From Micromonospora_I sp040659735 (GTDB lineage Bacteria; Actinomycetota; Actinomycetes; Mycobacteriales; Micromonosporaceae): a stretch of 64,000 bases of DNA. Where the stretch lies: positions 124,001-188,000 of the forward strand of contig NZ_JBFANZ010000003.1 in NCBI RefSeq assembly GCF_040659735.1, given 5' to 3'. The notes below the pieces were generated by a model. That model did not search any database. It had not been told where the DNA came from and saw only the letters and a list, made by a program, of their open reading frames with translations. The translations under genes were made by a program, and so were the position numbers. Positions 57,394 to 64,000 of this stretch are shown piece after piece; position 1 is the stretch's first letter; each line of letters starts with the position of its first letter.

Positions 57394-58697
57394 CCCGCTG
57401 GGCAGCGGTCTCGCCGATCCCGCCACCCGGGCGGCTGCGCACCCTGGCCTTCGCCACATTGGCCAACACGGTCGGCTCGGGGCTCTGGCTGGCCGGCGCG
57501 GCGCTCTTCCTAACCCGCGACGTCGGCCTGAGCCCCGCGTCGGTCGGCGCTGGCCTCACCGTCGCCGGGCTGATCGGACTCACCGCCAGCGTGCCGCTCG
57601 GCGGTCTCGCCGATCGGCACGACCCGCGTACGCTGCGGGCGGTCCTCCAGCTGCTCCAAGCTGCCGTCGCGGCGTCGTACCTGCTGGTCGACTCATTCCC
57701 CGTGTTCCTCGTGGTCGCGGTGCTGGACGCGCTGCTGGTCTCCGGGAACCTCTCGGTACGCGCCGCGCTGGTCGCCGCAGTCGGTGGACCAGACGGTCGG
57801 GTACACGCGTTTGCCACCCTGCGGGCGGTGGCGAACCTCGGAATCGCAGTCGGCGCCGGGTCGGCCGGCTTCGCGCTGGCGGCGGATACCCATGCCGCCT
57901 ATCAGGTTCTGGTGGTCGGCAATGCCGCGACCTATCTGTTCTCGGCGGCGCTCATACTGCGGCTGCCAGCCTGCCCGCCGGCCGCGTCGGGGCGGACGGC
58001 TGACAGCCCCGTTCCCCGCCGGGGGCGGGCGCTGCGCGACGGGCCGTTCCTTGCGGTCAGCGCCGCATCGGCGATGCTTTCCGTGCACTACGTGGTGCTT
58101 ACGCTGATCGTTCCGCTCTGGGTCGCGGCCCGCACGGAGGCGCCGGCCGCCGTCGTGTCGGCGGTCCTGCTGGCCAACACCGTGCTCACGGTGCTGCTGG
58201 CAGTACGGATGAGTCGCGGCGCGGACACGGCGCTCCCGGCCTCCCGGGCGATGCGCCGCGCCGGCCTCGTCCTCGCGGGGGCGATGGTGCTGTACGCCGC
58301 CACCGCCGGCACACCGACCGGACCGGCGATCGGGCTGCTGCTGCTCGCAACCGCCGTCTACACGATCGGCGACCTGTGGCACGGCAGCGCCGGAGCAGGC
58401 CTGGCCTACGACCTGGCCGAGCCGGAGGCCATCGGTGCGTACCAGGGCGTGGACGGGCTGCTGAGCGGCATCGCGCGCGCCGTCGGCCCAGCTTTGCTGA
58501 CGTGGGTGATCCTTGATGGCGGGGTCGTCGGTTGGGCTGCGGTGGGCCTGCTGTTCGCCATCACGGGCCTGCTCGCGCCACCGCTGACCCGGTGGGCGTT
58601 GACCACCCGGGGCCGACCTACCCGGATCCCGGACATCGGCCCGATCGCGACCGCCGACGGAACCGACCGCCAGAAGCATCGACGTTCGTCGGTGTAG
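57390..58697 (+). CDS. MFS transporter
   Basis: This 435-aa protein has about 12 membrane helices in two halves. PLGGLADRHDPRTLRAVLQLLQ is the loop-2/3 MFS signature (GxLaDRxdrR). The first helix starts TLAFATLANTVGSGLWLAGAALF. The charged C-terminal tail is ~45 residues. It is probably a drug or metabolite exporter of the DHA/ENTS-like group. It is translationally coupled to the serine hydrolase, so the two may handle the same compound. Confidence 0.87.
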   Translation: MTRWAAVSPIPPPGRLRTLAFATLANTVGSGLWLAGAALFLTRDVGLSPASVGAGLTVAGLIGLTASVPLGGLADRHDPRTLRAVLQLLQAAVAASYLLVDSFPVFLVVAVLDALLVSGNLSVRAALVAAVGGPDGRVHAFATLRAVANLGIAVGAGSAGFALAADTHAAYQVLVVGNAATYLFSAALILRLPACPPAASGRTADSPVPRRGRALRDGPFLAVSAASAMLSVHYVVLTLIVPLWVAARTEAPAAVVSAVLLANTVLTVLLAVRMSRGADTALPASRAMRRAGLVLAGAMVLYAATAGTPTGPAIGLLLLATAVYTIGDLWHGSAGAGLAYDLAEPEAIGAYQGVDGLLSGIARAVGPALLTWVILDGGVVGWAAVGLLFAITGLLAPPLTRWALTTRGRPTRIPDIGPIATADGTDRQKHRRSSV

Positions 58698-58729
58698 CGG
58701 TATGTCGACGAGGATTCAGCCGGGACAGG

Positions 58730-59040
58730 GGTCCGCACGGCCGGCGCGTCCGGCTCGATCGTGGCGACCCGCGGTGGCTCGGTCGCGCTGTGCCGGCGTT
58801 CCAACACGAGCCGACGGACCCACGAGGTGCAGCGCGAGACGACCGCCGGACGCAGGTAGGCCGCCGGGTCGCGCACGTCGTCACCGCGCCGCAGCCACTC
58901 GACGAAGGCGTCCTGCACCACGTCTTCGACAGCCGGCACGCTCCCCGTGGTGAGGTACGCCAACCGAACAAGCGGCGCATAGCGCTCGCGTACACCGCGT
59001 CGGAGATCGCCTCCTGGCGCAGCGCCGTCTCCACCGTCAC
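58730..59040 (-). pseudogene. Frameshifted, truncated ECF sigma factor gene
   Basis: From GTG 59040 the frame reads VTVETALRQEAISDAVYA. A one-base loss near 58991 then shifts to VRERYAPLVRLAYLTTGSVPAVEDVVQDAFVEWL, the sigma region 2 core. The match continues through RRLVLERRHSATEPPRVATIEPDA and then breaks off: region 4 (the -35-binding HTH) is missing. The 3' side abuts the MFS gene, which may have displaced it. With both a frameshift and a truncation the gene cannot make a working sigma factor. Confidence 0.75.
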
Positions 59041-59100
59041 AAACTAGGGGCGCACGAGCACCGGAGTTGGTTGGGCGTCGCCCCGGTTTTCGCGACGCGA

Positions 59101-60444
59101 TCAGGCGGTGTCGCGGATCGCCTGCACGAACACCTCGGACCGGTGCTCGAAGTTGCGGAAGCGCCCGTAGCTCGGCGCGGCCGGCGACAGCAGCACCACC
59201 CCGCCGACCGGGGTCAGCTTGCGGGCCAGCCGCACCGCCGCCACCAGGTCGTCGGTCACCTCGGTGCGCACCTCGGGCAGGTCACGCAGCACCCCCACGA
59301 TCCGCTCCCCGCTGTCCGGGATGCCGATCACGGTCAGGCTCCGCCCGGTGAGGTGCTCGCGGAGCGGGCTGTAGTCCAGGCCCCGGTCCGTGCCACCGAC
59401 GATCACCGTCAGCGGACGGTCGTCGTACGCGTCGATCGCGTGCATCGCCGAGTAGGGGCTGGTCGACAGGGTGTCGTCGACGAAGGTGATGCCGGCCGGG
59501 TCCTCGATCTGGGTGAGCCGGTGCGGCAGCCCCGGGAACGCCGCCACCGCCCCGGCGAGCGTCTCCCGCTCGGCGAGGCAGTCGACGCCGTACGCCTCCA
59601 GCACCGCGAGCGCGACGCAGAGGTTGCGCTCGTTGTGCCGGCCGACCAGCGGCAGCACCGCGCGCGGGAAGAGGGGCTGCTCGCGCCGGAACACGTACGG
59701 GGCGCCGTCGGGGCCGGCCGCGACGTGGAAGCTCGTGGGCACGCCCGCCGCCACCGTGGGCCGCTCGCCGATCATCTCGGCCAGCCGGTCGTCCGCGCCG
59801 TTGAACACGATCGTTTCGGGGCCGTGCGCCACCAGGTTGAGCTTGTCGCGGTAGTACTCCGACTCGCCGCCGTGCGCGTCGAGGTGTTCTGGGAAGAGCG
59901 AGGTGACCACCGCCACCCGGGGCGAGTCGGCGAGGTCGCTGCACTGGTAGCTGGAGAGCTCCAGCACGTACAGCTCGCTGTCGGGCAGATCCAGCAGCGG
60001 CACGCCGATGTTTCCGCCGAAGATGTTGGGGTGCCCCACGGCGGTCAGCAGGTGACTGATCAGGCTGGACGTGGTGCTCTTGCCCTTGCTGCCGGTCACC
60101 CCGACCGTGCGGGCCGCGTGCTCGGCCATCCAGAGCGCCGTGCCGCCGGTGATGGTGACCCCGCGCCGGCGCAGCTCGATCACCCACGGGTGGGTCTGCG
60201 CGACACCCGGCGACCGCACCACCACCTCGGCCGCGGCGAGCCTGGCGAACGCCTCCTCGCCGGTGTGCAGCGGGGCCGCCGCCGCGAGCGCGCCGTCCCA
60301 GGGCAGCGAGAGGAAGTTGCCGCTGTCGTCGACCGCGACCAGCTCGGCGGGGGCGTGCGCGGCGATGGCGGTCACGGCGGCCCGGCCCTCCCGGCCGGTC
60401 CCCCAGACAGCGACGGAACGGCCACGCAGGTCAGCCAGACGCAC
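59101..60444 (-). CDS. murD2: UDP-MurNAc-L-Ala:L-Glu ligase MurD2
   Basis: This 447-aa Mur ligase has an N-terminal Rossmann domain (VAVWGTGREGRAA), the ATP loop VTGSKGKSTTSSL (~117-129), ELSSYQCSDL, FPEHLDAHGG and GRHNERNLCVALAVL, with a C-terminal domain ending in GRFRNFEHRS. It is divergent from a MurL homologue, so I assign it as MurD2, which adds L-Glu rather than D-Glu to UDP-MurNAc-L-Ala (known from Xanthomonas). The ordinary MurD reaction cannot be excluded from sequence alone. ATG 60444 is 103 bp from the murL start. Confidence 0.85.
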   Translation of the reverse strand: MRLADLRGRSVAVWGTGREGRAAVTAIAAHAPAELVAVDDSGNFLSLPWDGALAAAAPLHTGEEAFARLAAAEVVVRSPGVAQTHPWVIELRRRGVTITGGTALWMAEHAARTVGVTGSKGKSTTSSLISHLLTAVGHPNIFGGNIGVPLLDLPDSELYVLELSSYQCSDLADSPRVAVVTSLFPEHLDAHGGESEYYRDKLNLVAHGPETIVFNGADDRLAEMIGERPTVAAGVPTSFHVAAGPDGAPYVFRREQPLFPRAVLPLVGRHNERNLCVALAVLEAYGVDCLAERETLAGAVAAFPGLPHRLTQIEDPAGITFVDDTLSTSPYSAMHAIDAYDDRPLTVIVGGTDRGLDYSPLREHLTGRSLTVIGIPDSGERIVGVLRDLPEVRTEVTDDLVAAVRLARKLTPVGGVVLLSPAAPSYGRFRNFEHRSEVFVQAIRDTA

Positions 60445-60490
60445 CGGCGAACTCCTTCGGCGGGAACAGGCAGTATGTGAACGGCCGGCA

Positions 60491-60517
60491 TTCGACGAAA
60501 ACCGGCACGACTAGTAT
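60491..60517 (+). promoter_or_regulatory. Candidate murL promoter
   Basis: TTCGAC (60491-60496) and TAGTAT (60512-60517) are spaced 15 bp, slightly short, in the 103-bp region between murD2 and murL. Transcription would start ~25 bp before the murL GTG. Confidence 0.35.
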
Positions 60518-60547
60518 GGCTCGCCGGCACACAGTGAGGAGCTACGG

Positions 60548-61897
60548 GTGGCGCAGGAGCAGATCCGGCAGATGACGGAGTTCGCGTTCCCGTCGTTCTC
60601 CTTCGATCCCGCCACGGGCGTGGCCTCGTTCGAGTACGCGCTGGACGGTCCCGGCGGTGGGCTTCGGTTCACCGAGGTGATCACCTTCCCGCTCCCCTCC
60701 TCGCCCCCGGACGCCGCGACGCTGTCGACCTTCCACCGGGTGCTGGAGCTGCTCCACCTCGTCGCCGGGGTGAGCTACTACAAGGTCGCCGCCCCGCCCG
60801 CCCTGCTGGCGCCGGCGCCGCTCGACCCGGCCACCGTCGCGCTGGTCACCGCCGTCTACACCAAGGGCCTCGCCGAGTACGCCTACCGCAACCAACTGCC
60901 GCACGTGCTGGAGCTCTCGCTCGCCGTGCCGGACGGGTCGGCGCCGGTCCCGGAGACGCTCGACAACAGCGAGCGGCGACCGCTGTCGGCCGTCGGCGGC
61001 GGCAAGGACTCGATCGTCAGCCTCGAGGCGCTGCGCCGCGCCGGCTTCGACCCGGTGCCCTTCTCGGTCAACCCCAACCGCGTGATCGTCTCGGTCAACG
61101 AGGCCTCCGGCCTGGCCGCGCTCGCCGCCCGTCGGGCGATCGACCCGCAGCTCTTCGAGCTGAACAAGGCCGGCGGTTACAACGGGCACATCCCGGTCAC
61201 CGCGATCAACTCGCTGATCGCGGTCGCCACGGCGGTGCTGCACGGTCTCGGTCCGGTGGTGATGTCCAACGAGCGCTCCGCCTCCGACCCGAACCTGATC
61301 TGGAACGGTCACGAGATCAACCACCAGTGGTCCAAGGGCGTCGAGGCCGAAGGACTGCTGCGGGGCGCGCTCGCCGCCCACGCCGGGCTCACCGAGCCCT
61401 ACTTCTCCCTGCTCCGTCCGCTCTCCGAACTGCACATCGCCAAGCTGTTCGCCCAGTTCACCGCGTACGACGCGGTGGTCACCAGCTGCAACGCCGCGTT
61501 CAAGCTGCACGGGGCGAGCGACCGCTGGTGCGCCGACTGCCCGAAGTGCCGTTTCGTGTTCCTGGCCATGGCGCCGTTCATGCCACGAGAACGACTGGCG
61601 GGGATCTTCGGGGTGGACCTGCTCGCCGATCCGGCGCAGGTGCCCGGCTATCTGGAGCTGCTCGGCATCGACGCGCACAAGCCCTTCGAGTGCGTCGGCG
61701 AGGTCGAGGAGTCACTGGTCGCGCTCGGCCTCCTCGCCGAGCAGGAGCAGTGGCGCGACGCCCCGGTCGTGCGGGCGCTCGTCGCGGCCGTGCCCCCCGC
61801 GGCGTGGAGCGCGGCGTCCCGCTCCGACGTGCTCACCCCCGGCGGTCCGCACTTCGTCCCGGCCGGATACGCCAAGACCCTCACCGCGCTCGCCTGA
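60548..61897 (+). CDS. murL: UDP-MurNAc-L-Ala-L-Glu epimerase MurL
   Basis: This 449-aa protein matches MurL, the ATP-dependent enzyme that turns the terminal L-Glu of UDP-MurNAc-L-Ala-L-Glu into D-Glu. LSAVGGGKDSIVSLEAL (~140-156) is a PP-loop-like ATP site. NRVIVSVNEASGLAALAARRAI, VVMSNERSASDPNLIWNGHEINHQWSKG and WCADCPKCRFVFLAMAPF are other characteristic stretches. With MurD2 it replaces the glutamate racemase plus MurD route. GTG 60548 has GAGGAG upstream. Confidence 0.88.
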   Translation: MAQEQIRQMTEFAFPSFSFDPATGVASFEYALDGPGGGLRFTEVITFPLPSSPPDAATLSTFHRVLELLHLVAGVSYYKVAAPPALLAPAPLDPATVALVTAVYTKGLAEYAYRNQLPHVLELSLAVPDGSAPVPETLDNSERRPLSAVGGGKDSIVSLEALRRAGFDPVPFSVNPNRVIVSVNEASGLAALAARRAIDPQLFELNKAGGYNGHIPVTAINSLIAVATAVLHGLGPVVMSNERSASDPNLIWNGHEINHQWSKGVEAEGLLRGALAAHAGLTEPYFSLLRPLSELHIAKLFAQFTAYDAVVTSCNAAFKLHGASDRWCADCPKCRFVFLAMAPFMPRERLAGIFGVDLLADPAQVPGYLELLGIDAHKPFECVGEVEESLVALGLLAEQEQWRDAPVVRALVAAVPPAAWSAASRSDVLTPGGPHFVPAGYAKTLTALA

Positions 61898-61945
61898 CCC
61901 GAACTGTCGGTGCCGGTGGGTACGAGGTCACGAATGGCGTCTCCG

Positions 61946-62188
61946 TCACTCTCGGCCGGGTTCGGGTCCGGTGGTTGCTGTACGCGGCTGCCGTAGTGAT
62001 TCGTCGAGCAGCCGGCCGTAGTGCTCGCGCATCCGGAGCCAGTACTGGCGCTCGTTGCACGGATGCAGCCGGCCGCAGCGGCAGAGGCTCAGACCGGCCT
62101 CGGCGTGTACGGTCAGGAAGACGTCGGCGCACTCGACTTGCCATTGCGCGTGCCGGCGGAAAGCGTCTGAGCCGTAGATCGTTCCCAT
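61946..62188 (-). CDS. Small Cys-containing protein, function unknown
   Basis: This 80-aa protein contains LCRCGRLHPCNERQYWLRMREHYGRLL: a CxCx5C cluster followed by an amphipathic helix, suggesting a small metal-binding module. ATG 62188 directly follows the stop of the upstream gene (TAA then ATG), so translation is coupled. I recognise no family. Its location opposite an HTH regulator suggests joint control. Confidence 0.6.
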   Translation of the reverse strand: MGTIYGSDAFRRHAQWQVECADVFLTVHAEAGLSLCRCGRLHPCNERQYWLRMREHYGRLLDESLRQPRTATTGPEPGRE

Positions 62189-62512
62189 TTACTTCCCCGC
62201 CCGGCGTTGATGGTGGTGCGACAGGAGTTCCGCGATCGCGTCAACCGGGTCGATCTCACCTGCGGCGATCTTCGTCCGAGTGATCGCGATCCACGGCGGG
62301 GACGTTTGAACCGACTCCCGCGCGTCCGACAGCGGCCGTGGACTGGGTAGCGGTTGTGTGGACGCGGTGGCTGCGTGGTTCTGTACCGCGCCCAGGAGCC
62401 GCCGTCGGGCGGCGTCCCTCTCTTCGGCATCCCGATGGGCAGCGGCATCAAGAACCGCTCGACGGCTGCGTTCTGCGCGAGCGCGACGGAAATGCCAAGG
62501 CCAGATGCTCAT
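62189..62512 (-). CDS. Small Arg-rich helical protein, function unknown
   Basis: This 107-aa protein begins MSIWPWHFRRARAERSRRAVLDAA, has a Pro/Ser/Thr-rich middle and ends with ITRTKIAAGEIDPVDAIAELLSHHHQRR, a likely helical pair. No domain is recognised. It is the first of two adjacent minus-strand genes and is divergent from the HTH-regulator gene across 203 bp. Confidence 0.55.
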   Translation of the reverse strand: MSIWPWHFRRARAERSRRAVLDAAAHRDAEERDAARRRLLGAVQNHAATASTQPLPSPRPLSDARESVQTSPPWIAITRTKIAAGEIDPVDAIAELLSHHHQRRAGK

Positions 62513-62715
62513 GCTTGTCTCCCGTGACGTGGGCAGGCTGATCTCGCCGGTCGGCGGCTACGGTGCGGGTATCTAGAACGATCAATAACTACGACGCTAC
62601 GATCACGGCAACGGCCGTTGGAGTCACCAGCAGTACGAGTGGCCTGGCCACAAACCGCGTCGAGGCGGCGGCCGAGAGCAGAAACGTCGAGTGCCGGTCA
62701 ACATAGGGATGTCGG

Positions 62716-63837
62716 ATGGCGAGACAGGGCCACGGACAAAGCCAAAGAGGCACCGTGACCGGGTACATGCTCAAGCTCATCCGAGAGTCGATTCCCACGA
62801 CGCAGGAGCAGCTGGCCACGCAGCTCGGCGTGGACCGCGCGACCGTGCAGAGCTGGGAATCCGGCCGGCGGCCGTTCACATCCGTTGCGTTCGGTCAAGC
62901 GATCGCGATCCGCCACAAGCTCGCTCGGCTCGGCGCCGACGCCGTGTTTCTGGCCGCCCTCGACGACGCGGCCGAGGCGGATTTCATCCTCGCCGGGATC
63001 CTCGACACGAACGTCGAGAAGATCGACATCGCCGACCACTCGCTTGGGTGGTCGGTGCTCACCCATCCGCTGACCGATCTTGTCCTGTGGGCCGCGATCG
63101 GACAGCCACCAACACTCCTCAAGGGAATCCCGTCGCCGAGCCGGCGCGGACCCGTCCCTCCTGGCCCCACCCTTGAGGCCGGTGAGCAGCGCGAGTTCTT
63201 CGCCAACCTCCAGGTGTTGGCGGACCGAACCAACCGCCGCCGCGACAACGAGGTTCTGCTCCACCGGCAGGCGTGCTTCTTGGCCGGCATGGACCCCACG
63301 GGTGCGTCCGTTACCTGGATCGGACGAACCACCTCCAGCAGCACCCACCGCGGAACCTTCCATACATGGTCGCCCCTGTGGCCCGACGCCCGCTCGGTCG
63401 CTACCTCGCTGGCCAAGCAGGGCGACCCGGAGCTGCTGCGTGACTTCATCGCGCGAGCGCATCCGGACGACGCCTGCGAGCGAGCTGGGCTCAACTACTG
63501 GGCCTACTGGGTGGGCGAGATCCCGGAGCGGCAGCGGAACGACCTCTTCATGACGGCCGAGAAGGCCACGTGGCGAGGCACGCGCCTGCTGCGGCACCTG
63601 GTCGACCGGTTAGATCCCACGCACCCGTTCGTCGACCTCAACATCCACAGCCTCTGGGCCTTACTGACCGCGCGTCGAGGCATCACGCACGACGACACGG
63701 CGACCAGCCGAACTCTTCTCGACCGCAGCACCACGCTCCTCGACAGCGGGCACATCTCTCCCCAGTCACAGCGGGAGCTAACGTCTGTCGTCTACAGTCT
63801 GCGTACCGACGGGCTCTCCGGCACAGGGGCGATCTGA
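62716..63837 (+). CDS. HTH (XRE-type) regulator with large helical C-terminal region
   Basis: This 373-aa protein has an N-terminal XRE HTH (~18-60; QEQLATQLGVDRATVQSWESGRRPF). The remaining ~300 residues are helical with repeated A/L/R patterns, like TPR-type ligand- or peptide-sensing regions. Its TGA overlaps the ATG of an HD-domain gene (TGATG), so it probably regulates or works with that enzyme. ATG 62716 is used; GTG 62755, with AAGAGG just upstream, is an equally possible start. Confidence 0.8.
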   Translation: MARQGHGQSQRGTVTGYMLKLIRESIPTTQEQLATQLGVDRATVQSWESGRRPFTSVAFGQAIAIRHKLARLGADAVFLAALDDAAEADFILAGILDTNVEKIDIADHSLGWSVLTHPLTDLVLWAAIGQPPTLLKGIPSPSRRGPVPPGPTLEAGEQREFFANLQVLADRTNRRRDNEVLLHRQACFLAGMDPTGASVTWIGRTTSSSTHRGTFHTWSPLWPDARSVATSLAKQGDPELLRDFIARAHPDDACERAGLNYWAYWVGEIPERQRNDLFMTAEKATWRGTRLLRHLVDRLDPTHPFVDLNIHSLWALLTARRGITHDDTATSRTLLDRSTTLLDSGHISPQSQRELTSVVYSLRTDGLSGTGAI

Positions 63838-64000
63838 TGAGCGACGACCACGATGCCGCCGGCGCGATGAGCTTCATCTTCGAGGCAGGAACACTCAAGC
63901 GCGCGGCCCGAACCGGTTGGTGGATCGCCGGCATCAAAGACCCCGAGTCGATCGCCGAACACTCGTTCCGCACCGCGATCATCGGCATGATCCTCGCCGC
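63837..64000 (+). CDS. HD-domain phosphohydrolase (start only, truncated by window edge)
   Basis: The first 54 residues are visible: MSDDHDAAGAMSFIFEAGTLKRAARTGWWIAGI, then ESIAEHSFRTAIIGMILA. The EHSxRxA block is the first metal-ligand motif of YfbR-type HD-domain 5'-nucleotidases. It is translationally coupled to the XRE regulator by TGATG. The HD doublet itself lies beyond the window, so the family call is provisional. Confidence 0.72.
   Translation, partial: MSDDHDAAGAMSFIFEAGTLKRAARTGWWIAGIKDPESIAEHSFRTAIIGMILA

Overview
The window is very GC-rich and densely coded, with GTG/TTG starts, TGATG/ATGA/GTGA stop-start overlaps and many ABC sugar importers. This points to a filamentous actinobacterium. 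A conservon-type sensor pair, a MurD2/MurL pair, NgcEFG-type importers and an LpqY-SugABC importer favour Micromonosporaceae (Micromonospora or a close relative). That assignment is inference from gene content, not a database match.

0-6.5 kb is a cellulose module. A secreted GH48 cellobiohydrolase with a CBM2 is divergent from a cytoplasmic GH1 beta-glucosidase, and the ~970-bp region between them carries three copies of the CebR/CelR operator TGGGAGCGCTCCCA. Next comes a scrap resembling an aminoglycoside-phosphotransferase gene. 6.5-15 kb holds a membrane Ser/Thr kinase, a two-gene conservon (cvnA-cvnB without cvnC/cvnD), an FGGY sugar kinase, and a fused TrpE-TrpG anthranilate synthase controlled by a Trp-Trp leader peptide and attenuator. 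15-22 kb has a LacI-sensor/GGDEF/EAL protein facing an lpqY-sugA-sugB-sugC importer operon.

22-31 kb is mixed: a RusA-like protein, a D-amino-acid oxidase with a divergent LysR regulator, a DUF2203 protein, a TipA-like MerR regulator, a secreted Ig-repeat protein, an AMIN-like lipoprotein, a GNAT acetyltransferase and a cation antiporter. 31-37.5 kb is an alpha-glucan block (GH63-type glucosidase, debranching-type glucosidase, GT4 glycosyltransferase). 37.8-42 kb has a YdjM-like membrane protein coupled to an amidohydrolase, a MobA-like nucleotidyltransferase and a family A DNA polymerase homologue.

42-52 kb is an amino-sugar region: two paralogous NgcEFG importers without their own ATPase flank an RpiR regulator, a SIS isomerase and an N-acetylglucosamine kinase. 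A related 14-bp palindrome lies upstream of both transporter operons. 52-56 kb carries a coupled methylmalonate-semialdehyde dehydrogenase and class III aminotransferase, and an unrecognised protein. 56-59 kb looks like an accessory insertion: an IS5-type transposase scrap, a serine hydrolase coupled to an MFS exporter, and a broken ECF sigma gene. 59-62 kb holds divergent murD2 and murL for peptidoglycan D-Glu supply. The right end has two small unknown genes, an HTH regulator and the start of an HD-domain gene.

A 64-bp palindromic element is present three times (31.2, 42.1 and 48.5 kb), each time just beyond gene stops. I saw no rRNA, tRNA, CRISPR array, prophage or complete insertion sequence.
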